Shown here: in pieces, positions 7,817 to 14,509 of the stretch
Layout: each line of letters starts with the position of its first letter
Numbering within the stretch: the first letter of the stretch is position 1
Source of the DNA: Verrucomicrobiaceae bacterium
Lineage (GTDB): Bacteria > Verrucomicrobiota > Verrucomicrobiia > Verrucomicrobiales > Verrucomicrobiaceae
Direction of reading: 5' to 3'
NCBI GenBank assembly: GCA_027489965.1
Contig: JAIXZA010000165.1
Location: 1 to 64,000 of the forward strand
DNA: 64,000 nt
Translations under genes and position numbers: made by a program
The notes under the pieces: generated by a model
The model's database searches: none
Told to the model about the DNA's origin: nothing
Seen by the model: only the letters and a program-made list of their open reading frames with translations

Positions 7817-8602
7817 AAAGCCGCTACGCGACAAGGATGTTCGAGGCTTGGTTGAGATGAGGGATGCGTGAGCATTTAAGGGGCGATTTATAGGTGCTTA
7901 TTAGCAGCTTGTGGGCCTATGTTCAATCCACATCTCAAACGTCGTCGTCCATTGTCAGCAGCTCAGCATTCGGCCTCATCGGTCTCTGCTTCTGTTGACG
8001 GTCAATCTAACGCTAACACCAAGCCGGAGGCCCAAGACGTGCCGCCGCGCTTTCCCAAGTATGTGCCGATCCGCAGCGGCAAGGAGTACACAGATCCTCT
8101 AACCTACACTCACCCATGGCCTTCGATGGCGCAGTTCGCTCGGTTGCTGGCTCTCCGCTATGATTCGTTGCGCACGCGACATAGTTACTATCGGCAGTTG
8201 CGCCTGCTCTGCGACTACATCAAGGGCGATCCTGCGCTGGTCACTGAAGAGAGGCTGCAAGACTACCTGCTCTATGTAAAGACGGAGCGCCAGTGGATGC
8301 CCAAGACGGTGCGACAGGCGCTGGCGACAGCTCAGTTATTCTTCATCACGCAGCTCGGCTATGCGCGTTGGCGGCTCTTTGATCAGGTGAAGACGAAGGA
8401 TCATGACACGCTGCCGCCAGTGCTAACGCGCGAGCAGGTGAAGGCGCTCTTAGACGGCATCCGTCTGCGTCGTTACCGCACGCCGATCAAACTCATCTAC
8501 TGCTGTGGACTGCGTTTGTCGGAGTGCCTCACACTCACCAAGCAGGATATCATCAGCAGTGAAAACAAGCTGCGGATCCGTGGAGGCAAAGGCAATAAAG
8601 AT

Positions 8603-8700
8603 TGATTCGGTCGCCTCCTCCGGCTCCTCTCACCCTTCCGCTGCGCTCCAGGGCAGCTCCTTCGTCGCTGTCTGTCTCGCGGCTACCGCCGCCGCTCGGC
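8603..8700 (+). repeat. 98-bp insertion within the IS91 recombinase gene
   Basis: Removing 8603-8700 joins ...GKGNKD to TIPLPAPM with no frame change, so this segment is an insertion. It starts with TGATTCG, putting an in-frame stop at its first codon, and ends with ctgtctgtctcgc followed by gccgctcggc. The insertion at 8863-8945 has the same beginning (TGACTCG) and end (ctgtctatctcgc, then cctcggct), so the two are related. GC-rich sub-hairpins are present. Confidence 0.65.
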
Positions 8701-8862
8701 TGCACCATCCCACTGCCTGCGCCCATGCTTGAAGACTTGCGCGCTTACTGGGCCTTTCACCGGCATCCGTCGCTACTCTTCCCCAATGTGGGCCGTGGTG
8801 ACAATACGCCTGAGGTTTTGGCCAAACGCATGCACTGTGCCACGAGCACGATGCCACATAAT

Positions 8863-8945
8863 TGACTCGCAGGCTCCGCCCGCCTGCTCGGGGCTTCGCC
8901 CCAGCCCTACGGGCTGTCTATCTCGCCTCCGTCCCTCGGCTCGGT
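8863..8945 (+). repeat. 83-bp insertion within the IS91 recombinase gene
   Basis: Removing 8863-8945 joins ...TSTMPHN to SLQRLLVVARK in frame. Like the insertion at 8603-8700 it begins with TGA in frame and ends with the ctgtctatctcgc/cctcggct block. It contains small hairpins (cggggc-ttc-gccccag; cagccctacgggctg). The two insertions look like copies of one small repeat family. Confidence 0.65.
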
Positions 8946-9227
8946 TCGTTACAGCGTTTGTTAGTCGTCGCGCGCAAAGAACTCGATCTACCCGATGCCA
9001 CGCCGCATACTTTGCGACATAGCTTTGCTACGCATATGATCGAGGGCGGTGCCAGCCTGCATACTGTGCAGCATCTGCTCGGCCATGCCAATATCGCCAC
9101 CACAGAGATCTACCTGCACATGACTCATCAGAGTGAGCAGCAGGCGCTCAAGCTCATGGAAGGCCTGTGCGAAGGCCTGCCGCGCTAGCATTCCTTCGTC
9201 CTTCCATTTTCATCTTTTTCAAATCGG

Positions 9228-10393
9228 ATGCCAACGGTCATCGAGGCACTGCGTCGATTTATGCCCGCGTATCTGAGCACGCAGCCCGTGCTCAGCGTCG
9301 TGCCCTGTGGGCGCTGGAAAGCTGCCGCACCGCCGTCATGGGCGGGCATGTGCATGAGTGCCAGACCTGTCCCGGTCAGCGTGAATACGGCTTCAACAGC
9401 TGTCATCATAAAAGCTGTCCGCAGTGCGGACGTGCCGCCACCGCCGAGTGGGTGCGGCGTGAGCAAAGCAAGCTCATCCCCGCACCCTACTTCATGGTCA
9501 CCTTTACGCTGCCCAGTGAGCTACGTGAGCTGTTCTTTAGCAAAGATGCCAAAGCCGCCTATGACGCCTTTTTTCTTGCCAGCGCTGCAACCTTGAGCCA
9601 AACGCTGGCAGTGAAGAAGTGGCTCGGCGCAGACAGCAGCGGGTTCACCATGGTGCTGCATACATGGAATCAAAAAATGCTCTTCCATCCACACATCCAT
9701 TGTATCGTCCCCGGTGCTGGATTGGACGAACATGGCCGCTACATCGTCGTGAAGAAAGACGACTACCTCATGCCCGCCGATGCGCTCAAAGCAGTGCTCA
9801 AGCATCACTTCGGCGCGCAGATGAAGCTCCTCGGCCTGAGCTGTGATCCCAGCGTCTGGCACAAGAAATGGGGCGTGAATGTGCAAGCCTTCGGCACAGG
9901 AGAGAATGCCATCAAATACCTCGGCCGCTACATCATGCGTAGCGTCATTGGAGACACCCGCATCCTCGCCATCACCGACACCCAAGTCACCTTTCGATAC
10001 ATCGACCGCAGCGACCGCGCCAACCCACGCGAGCGCATCATGACACTCAGCGGCATTGAGTTTGTTCGCCGCTATCTGCGTCATGTGCAGCCCGCCAAAC
10101 TACGCGCCGTGCGCTACTACGGCTACCATCACCCAGCTGCAAAAGCCAAGCGGCAACGTGTGCAGGAAGGCAGCAGGCTGGGCAAAGCCAGCAATGACCA
10201 AGGCCTAAATCCGAATGACGAAATCAAGAACGAAGCACAAGGAACCAAGAACGACTTACCCAAGTGCCCCTGCTGTCAGCAGCCAATGCCGAGGATCCTG
10301 AGAATCATCCCCGGATGGAAGCGACGCATCGAAACGCAGCCAGAACAAAGCCGCGCCCCGCCCATCATGGAGAAAGTAGGGCTACTATCATGA
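9228..10393 (+). pseudogene. IS91/IS801-family HUH transposase with N-terminal frameshift
   Basis: The start at 9228 gives the typical IS91 N-terminus (MPTVIEALRRFMPAYLS), but this frame is lost near 9278-9290. The rest is read in the frame continuing AQRRALWALESCR. Domains in order are a zinc-binding region (HECQTCPGQREY, CHHKSCPQCG), the HUH motif HPHIHCIVPG, and the two-tyrosine motif YLGRY near the middle. These define a rolling-circle-type single-strand transposase. The downstream frame is open from 9167 with no recognisable N-terminus, so I regard the gene as frameshifted and probably inactive. Confidence 0.8.
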
Positions 10394-10632
10394 CATCTGA
10401 GTCACGCAACAGCACCACCAAGAGCGCTGAGGGAAGCCCACATCTAAGAGTCACCGAAGAGCGCAAAAACAGCCGTCCGTGCGGCAAAAGTATTGGCAAT
10501 GCAGTCATCACGAGCAGGTCACTCGGCCATCAAAAGCCGTCACGTCGCGAAGAATCCAAGCTGTGGCGTGAATCAGTCATCAAGCGTGTAACACAAAACA
10601 CATGAGGAAATCCTAGAGCGAAAGCCGGGCTT
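10394..10632 (+). other. Non-coding 3' end of the IS91-like element
   Basis: This 239-bp segment follows the transposase stop. Its last 60 bp are shared with the gutted copy (6531-6591). In IS91 elements one such end holds the replication initiation or termination site, but which end is which cannot be settled here. A 113-residue open frame across it (10264-10605) is low-complexity and I do not regard it as a gene. Confidence 0.5.
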
Positions 10633-10694
10633 GTTCAACTAGAGGGGCATTTGCTGGCTCGTTCCTCGCAGCAATGCACCCTTTATTGTTCGGC
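10633..10694 (-). other. attC-like recombination site (end of SUKH-like cassette)
   Basis: In cassette (minus) direction the 62-bp site reads GCCGAAC (10694-10688), aataaaggg, the GCATTGCTG...CAGCAAATGC palindromic core, and GTTGAAC (10639-10633), which fits GTTRRRY. The core is almost identical to the sites at 6661-6729 and 7753-7816. It lies 37 bp beyond the stop of the SUKH-like gene and borders the right end of the IS91-like element. Confidence 0.7.
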
Positions 10695-10731
10695 CTTGTT
10701 TCCCGGACAGACTTGGCATGGAATACTGGTC

Positions 10732-11262
10732 TCATGCCTGCGACAGTTGAAACATCTCACTGAATGAACCAGCCACCTTGTGTGGTTCGCCCATATACTC
10801 CATCTCTCCGGTGTTCGCGTCAGAAAAAGCAAAGCACGAATAGATCGAACCGAAGTCAGCTGCACCCAGAGACATAAAGTAGAGGGCCATGGCTCCATCT
10901 CGCCCAATAACAAGCCAGTCCTTCTTGCCAGGAGGCTGGGGCCAGTGGAGCGTCTGAAGAAGTGACCCTTCCATCTCGGTGGTTTGCATCGAGAACAAAA
11001 ACCCGAACGGATGGGAGACTCGTAGCGGAAGCCCGCCGTTGAAGGCCCGAAGATATGACTCGAAGTCGAAGGGAAGCGCTCTGCCCCCTTCCTTCTTGAA
11101 CCGATCATATGCGGACTCTTCGAACCCTCCGAACTGATTCCGCCCCTCCATCGCAGCTTCCATGGCTGGCAGCATCACCTGGGTGAAGTGGTCGGAGCGT
11201 TCGCCGTTGCTTGGCGGCGGTGTATTAGCTCTTCGGAGAAGTGCGGCAATCCAGGATTTCAT
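10732..11262 (-). CDS. Putative cassette gene: SMI1/KNR4 (SUKH)-like protein
   Basis: The 176-residue soluble protein shows the general pattern of SUKH domains: LPFDFESYLRAFNGG (residues about 60-75), a central WLVIGRDGAMALYFMS strand region and a closing hydrophobic GSFSEMFQLSQA. Bacterial SUKH proteins are often immunity proteins against polymorphic toxins. The assignment rests on pattern only and could be wrong. The gene is followed after 37 bp by the attC at 10633-10694. About 80 bp separate its start from the preceding attC at 11342-11567, so it occupies a cassette position. Confidence 0.55.
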   Translation of the reverse strand: MKSWIAALLRRANTPPPSNGERSDHFTQVMLPAMEAAMEGRNQFGGFEESAYDRFKKEGGRALPFDFESYLRAFNGGLPLRVSHPFGFLFSMQTTEMEGSLLQTLHWPQPPGKKDWLVIGRDGAMALYFMSLGAADFGSIYSCFAFSDANTGEMEYMGEPHKVAGSFSEMFQLSQA

Positions 11263-11341
11263 AAGGATGTGAGTGATCGAATCAAGATAACGATGATTCC
11301 ACGGCTGTGAAAATGGGGTTGGCGAGTGACTTCGCTAGTTG

Positions 11342-11567
11342 GCCGAACGTCTAAGCTCACTCACGCGGTGGGGCGGCGGAAAGCTCAAACGAAGCGGTTA
11401 AACGAGGAGCTGGCGCGGATGCTGCCCGCTCCGATGAAATGACTGACTGACAAACTACTGTGAACATGATGACGGCAACTAGCAGCATCCGTGACAGCTC
11501 CGGTCGGGCTACGGTTGACAATGCTACACCAGCGCCCCACCGCGTTGGGTGCAGCGCCTTGTTAGGC
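11342..11567 (-). other. Large (226-bp) attC-like recombination site
   Basis: The site runs from GCCGAAC (11342-11348) to GTTAGGC (11561-11567). Its outer arms contain a perfect 12-bp inverted repeat, CGCGGTGGGGCG (11364-11375) and CGCCCCACCGCG (11533-11544). Further in, GAGCTGGCGCGGATGCTGC pairs imperfectly with GCAGCATCCGTGACAGCTC. Translating it yields RPNKALHPT, a peptide I know from spurious ORFs over attC-like repeats in environmental genomes. It is long for an attC and sits where the cassette of the GESHY gene ends; that gene's stop codon lies inside the first box. Confidence 0.7.
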
Positions 11568-12296
11568 CTCTTTGTTGTCAGTGTATTTCTGCTCATCGAT
11601 CCAGTTGGTGAGCTGTGTGTGGCGTGTGCTAAGATAGCCGTGCCAACGGCTCCAGCTAAAATACTTACCTGGATGCTGAACAAAGATCAGTTCAGTCGTG
11701 TGCCCGTCAACTGTGACAGAGGCTCTTCTAGCCTGTGCTCTGCCGACATACTCGGTGGACTCGATGTCAGTGTGTTCGATGCCCTCAGTGTGGTTCATCG
11801 CATAGTTGAAGCTATGCACCGCAGCAAGCCCAAGGAACAAACAATGACTGGGCCGAAGCAGGCGGACGACATCAACGAACGTGGCCCAACCAGCGACGTA
11901 ATCGTCCCAAGATGGACGCTCTGGGCCTCCCTCGCGGTTATAGTGCATCATCCTCTGAACAAAGTTGTAGTAGGACGTGTCTGCCCAAAGGCGCTCCCGA
12001 TCGAAATCGGATGCTCCGGTAATCAGCTTTGGCAGTGCTGTGAGTGTTGGAGTCGTCCAATCGTCATCAACCAAAGACTCGGAAACTACCTCGCGAGTAT
12101 ATGTCACGCTCTCGATGTGGTCCTGGAGGACACGAGCAAGCTGGTCTGGAGAAGCAGGCTTTGCATAGTGTGACTCACCAACTACGAGCAAGCGTGCTTC
12201 CGTGGGACGGGCGAGATACTTCGGCCCGACCCAAGGTAGCCAAATGAGGCCACTTAAAGTGGTGAAGGTCTTATCGAAATGTGTGTCAGCGTTCAT
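11562..12296 (-). CDS. Putative cassette gene: GESHY-motif protein of unknown function
   Basis: From the ATG at 12296 (MNADTHFDKT) the protein has about 244 residues. A longer frame begins at 12332, but it would overlap the upstream gene. Near the N-terminus is LLVVGESHYAKP, centrally SYYNFVQRMMHY, and near the C-terminus LIFVQHPGKYFSWSRWHGYL. An early G-E-S-H-Y and a late H-P motif recall uracil-DNA-glycosylase-fold proteins, but the match is too weak to assign activity. The start lies 4 bp after the stop of the zinc-ribbon gene, so both genes share one cassette. The stop overlaps the first box of the attC at 11342-11567. Confidence 0.65.
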   Translation of the reverse strand: MNADTHFDKTFTTLSGLIWLPWVGPKYLARPTEARLLVVGESHYAKPASPDQLARVLQDHIESVTYTREVVSESLVDDDWTTPTLTALPKLITGASDFDRERLWADTSYYNFVQRMMHYNREGGPERPSWDDYVAGWATFVDVVRLLRPSHCLFLGLAAVHSFNYAMNHTEGIEHTDIESTEYVGRAQARRASVTVDGHTTELIFVQHPGKYFSWSRWHGYLSTRHTQLTNWIDEQKYTDNKEA

Positions 12297-12300
12297 GCAG

Positions 12301-12525
12301 TTAGAGCTTGGTCCAACGATGCGATCCACCATCGGGACAATCGAAACTGGTGGGCTGCGAAGCAGCCTTCACGAGCGTAGCGCATTTGCTGCATTGGTAA
12401 TTGAGTGTTCCAACCTTACCGAGCTTCGTCCACTTGTGAGTGCTGCCGCTCGGGCAATTGAATGAGGTAGGTTGCTTGTCGCTTTGAATGTGCGTCGAGC
12501 ACTTCTGGCATAGGTAGTTATCCAT
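12301..12525 (-). CDS. Tandem zinc-ribbon protein, first cassette gene after attI
   Basis: From the ATG at 12525 the protein has 74 residues and two repeats of about 35 residues. Each has a CxKC pair (CQKCSTHI; CSKCATLV), then QPTSF(N/D)CP and a closing H(K/R)WTKL. The Cys/His pattern (CxxC...C...H) suggests one zinc site per repeat. Partners may be nucleic acid or protein; no function is known to me. It is the first gene downstream of the attI-like box and the candidate Pc promoter, so it should be the best-expressed cassette gene. It is followed after 4 bp by the GESHY gene. Confidence 0.7.
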   Translation of the reverse strand: MDNYLCQKCSTHIQSDKQPTSFNCPSGSTHKWTKLGKVGTLNYQCSKCATLVKAASQPTSFDCPDGGSHRWTKL

Positions 12526-12555
12526 GATGTTGTTGTGGGGTGACTCTGTTGCTTG

Positions 12556-12562
12556 GCCTAAC
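12556..12562 (-). other. attI-like insertion box of the integron
   Basis: On the minus strand the box reads GTTAGGC, a perfect GTTRRRY core site, 30 bp before the start codon of the first cassette gene. Unlike the attC sites it has no pairing arm on the integrase side, as expected for attI. It lies between the candidate Pc promoter and the array, 162 bp from the integrase start. The full attI would extend further towards intI. Confidence 0.65.
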
Positions 12563-12569
12563 AATTCAG

Positions 12570-12598
12570 ATTAGAAACAATTTTGTTCTGTTCGTCAA
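12570..12598 (-). promoter_or_regulatory. Candidate cassette promoter Pc
   Basis: On the minus strand TTGACG (12598-12593) and TCTAAT (12575-12570) are separated by exactly 17 bp, a good sigma-70-type match. It points into the cassette array and would start transcription around the attI box. Pc promoters of integrons lie in intI or between intI and attI; this one is in that intergenic gap. Confidence 0.55.
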
Positions 12599-12723
12599 GA
12601 TCATTATGGGCCACAGAATTGTGGATTTAGGACGGCTTGATGGCTTCATGGGTGTTGCTTTTGACACGTATTTGATTCAGTAGCAACTTTAATGTTTGTT
12701 CGTGGCCGTATGCGTGTTCATAG

Positions 12724-13692
12724 ATGAGTGAAACTATTGACATGAAACTCGAAGATCAAATCCGCGATACGATGCGGCTGAAGCATCTTTCCTTCAAAAC
12801 GGAGGAAAGCTACGTGGGCTGGTATCGTCGGTATGTGCTCTGGCATGGCAAAAAGCACCCAGCAGAGATGGGGGCGGCGGAAGTCGAGGCTTTCCTGACT
12901 CATCTGGCTGTGGAGAGGAAACTGGCGGCTTCCTCCCAAAATCAGGCTTTGAATGCGTTGGTTTTTCTTTACCGGGAGGTGCTGAAGGTGGAACTCGAAG
13001 GTGTGGATGCCCAACGGGCCAAGCACACGAAGAGGCTGCCTGCCGTGCTTACTCAGGCTGAGGTGGCGGAACTGCTCAAGGCAGTGAAGGGTGATGCTGG
13101 CATCTTGTGCAAGCTGCTCTACGGCTGCGGGCTGAGAGTGGCGGAAGGCCTGGCTTTGAGGGTGAAGGATGTGGATCTGAATGGCAGCACTTTGACGGTG
13201 CGGGGTGGTAAAGGAGATAAGGACCGCATCGTCACGCTGCCCAAGGTCCTGCTGCAGCCACTGGCGGAACATCGAGCACGGATCGAGCAGATCTACAAAC
13301 AGGACCGAGCTGCCGGGCTACCGGGCGTCTATCTCCCGAACGCGCTGGCGGTGAAGCACCCTGCGGCGGCAGAGAGCTGGGAGTGGTTTTGGCTGTTCCC
13401 GAGTCCTAGCTTATCCGTGGACCCACGCAGCGGCATCCAGCGGAGACATCATGTCAATGACATTAACATTTCCCGCGAGCTGGCACGGGCAGCGAAGATG
13501 GCAGCGCTGACCAAAAGGGTGACAGCGCATGTGCTGCGCCACTCCTTTGCCACACATCTGATCCTGCGCGGGGTGGACATCCGCAGCATCCAGCAGCTGC
13601 TCGGGCATGTGGATGTGCGGACGACGGAGATCTATACAGCACTGGCAAAAGCGATGCGTGGGGAAATCACTAGTCCGCTGGATGATCTGTAA
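12724..13692 (+). CDS. intI: Integron integrase IntI
   Basis: The 322-residue tyrosine recombinase has an N-terminal core-binding domain (MRLKHLSFKTEESYVGWYRRY), the box-1 arginine (KLLYGCGLRVAEGL), RGGKGDKDRIVTLP, the box-2 H-x-x-R (HVLRHSFATHL), LLGHVDVRTTEIY and the nucleophilic Tyr. It also contains the extra segment that separates IntI from XerC/D: LPNALAVKHPAAAESWEWFW, then DPRSGIQRRHH. All catalytic residues are present and the length is normal, so it could be active. It excises and inserts cassettes at attI and attC sites. An alternative start is at 12742. It points away from the cassette genes, the classical divergent integron layout. Confidence 0.93.
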   Translation: MSETIDMKLEDQIRDTMRLKHLSFKTEESYVGWYRRYVLWHGKKHPAEMGAAEVEAFLTHLAVERKLAASSQNQALNALVFLYREVLKVELEGVDAQRAKHTKRLPAVLTQAEVAELLKAVKGDAGILCKLLYGCGLRVAEGLALRVKDVDLNGSTLTVRGGKGDKDRIVTLPKVLLQPLAEHRARIEQIYKQDRAAGLPGVYLPNALAVKHPAAAESWEWFWLFPSPSLSVDPRSGIQRRHHVNDINISRELARAAKMAALTKRVTAHVLRHSFATHLILRGVDIRSIQQLLGHVDVRTTEIYTALAKAMRGEITSPLDDL

Positions 13693-14152
13693 ATCAAAGA
13701 CGACAAAGATGAAGAAAACACCCGGACCCGAGCGAGCCCTATAAGGCATGGTACAAGGAAATGCTAGCGGCGCTGAAGGAACGCTGGCATGAGGGGGCTG
13801 AGCTGGGCGGAGTGTGAGGCGCTGTGCGGGGAGATGACGGCCATGAGGGCAGGCATTCGTGAAGAAAGGGGCATCAAACCGCCGATCATGTTTTGCCGGA
13901 ACTGTCAGGCTTACCACGAGATGAAGAACTTGGATGTCAGTGTGAGGGCACTGCTGTCTGCCCTGAAGAAAGTGGGTGCAGTGGACGAGTCCAAACTGGC
14001 CAGCCAAGATAAAACCTGGCAGCAGGAGCAGAAGAAGAGAAAGCGTGAGATGGCAGCCCACGCTCTGGCGAGCGCGCCTACGGGGGAGGCGGCTCAGTTG
14101 CGGTCTTGGATGCTGCGGCTGCGGGCAATCCTTTGGCAACTGCTAGGCACAG

Positions 14153-14258
14153 TTGAGTCGCTGCTGACAATGGTTTTATCGCTACTGGCTTCCATTGAGT
14201 CGCTGCTGACAATGGTTTTATCGCTACTGGCTTCCATTGAGTCGCTGCTAGCTTTGGT
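14153..14258 (+). repeat. 42-bp tandem repeat, about 2.5 copies
   Basis: Units begin ttgagtcgctgctgacaatg and end ctactggcttcca (14153-14194 and 14195-14236, identical), followed by a diverging third unit. In frame they encode a hydrophobic 14-residue unit. Confidence 0.85.
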
Positions 14259-14269
14259 TTTACCGCTGC

Positions 14270-14353
14270 GGACTCCAGTTTTGGGGCTGCGGACTCCAGT
14301 TTTGGGGCTGCGGACTCCAGTTTTAGAGCTGCGGACTCCAGTTTTAGAGCTGC
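14270..14353 (+). repeat. 21-bp tandem repeat, four copies
   Basis: Four consecutive units of ggactccagtttt(gg/ag)(g/a)gctgc. The first two are identical to each other and so are the last two. In frame each encodes a seven-residue unit of the type RTPVLxL. Confidence 0.85.
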
Positions 14354-14374
14354 TTACCTGGGTTTGAACTTCAA

Positions 14375-14444
14375 CGGCTCACCCAAAAACGGCTATTTGC
14401 AGCGGCGGACGTGGTCCGGCTCACCCAAAAACGGCTGTTTGCAG
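14375..14444 (+). repeat. 28-bp direct repeat pair
   Basis: The segments 14375-14402 and 14417-14444 (cggctcacccaaaaacggct, then a/gtttgcag) differ at one base and are separated by a 14-bp spacer. They lie between the repeat-expanded pseudogene and sdhB. Confidence 0.8.
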
Positions 14445-14509
14445 GCGTGAACTCGGTCCGACACATCTTTACAGACTGCATCGCAGGGGAGCTGCGGGCG
14501 CTGGATGGA

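Larger units (their letters stand above)
7919..9188 (+). pseudogene. IS91-associated tyrosine recombinase, interrupted twice
   Basis: Three consecutive frames together encode one tyrosine recombinase. Part 1 (7919-8602) has the SAM-like core-binding domain (SMAQFARLLALRYDSLRTRH) and the box-1 arginine region (LIYCCGLRLSECL), ending at RGGKGNKD. Part 2 (about 8701-8862) continues TIPLPAPMLEDLRAYW. Part 3 (about 8946-9188) carries the HTLRHSFATHM motif, LLGHANIATTEIY and the nucleophilic Tyr. The breaks coincide with 98-bp and 83-bp insertions. If both are removed the frame joins exactly and restores a normal protein of about 360 residues. Such recombinases accompany several IS91-family transposases. 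Confidence 0.8.
7817..10632 (+). mobile_element. IS91-like element with tyrosine recombinase and HUH transposase genes (both broken)
   Basis: The boundaries come from homology between this copy and the gutted copy at 5581-6591, and from the flanking attC boxes. The left end follows GTTGAAC at 7810-7816; the right end (aaagccggg) is followed by GTTCAAC at 10633-10639. IS91-type elements have no terminal inverted repeats or target duplication and insert next to GAAC or CAAG, which fits the GAAC here. It carries a phage-integrase-type gene (7919-9188) and an IS91/IS801-type transposase (9228-10393), both interrupted, so it is probably no longer able to move by itself. Confidence 0.8.
13709..14367 (+). 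pseudogene. Frameshifted conserved-looking gene with repeat-expanded 3' end
   Basis: The gene starts MKKTPGP at 13709 but the frame is lost at once. A second frame continues SEPYKAWYKEMLAALKERWH, and from about 13792 a third frame continues LSWAECEALCGEMTAMR, then a CRNCQAYHE stretch and a charged helix. Read together the pieces give one smooth protein, so two single-base frameshifts are likely (or sequencing errors). I do not recognise the family. The last 70 residues are simple repeats: SLLTMVLSLLASIE about 2.5 times, then RTPVLGL/RTPVLEL four times. It lies 16 bp after intI on the same strand. Confidence 0.55.

Noticed and set aside
10264..10605. 113-residue open frame after the transposase
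   Set aside because: It overlaps the transposase 3' end in another frame, is rich in Arg/Ser/Lys low-complexity sequence, and lies in the IS end region.
11357..11683. 108-residue open frame on the minus strand containing NKALHPT
   Set aside because: It lies over the palindromic attC and overlaps the GESHY gene; this peptide is a known by-product of translating attC-like repeats.
12661..12693. TTGACA followed by TTTAAT as an intI promoter
   Set aside because: The spacing is 21 bp, too long for a standard sigma-70 promoter; shifting to 17-18 bp leaves a poor -10 box.
14153..14353. CRISPR array
   Set aside because: The repeats are contiguous 42- and 21-bp tandem units with no unique spacers, and no cas genes are present in the window.
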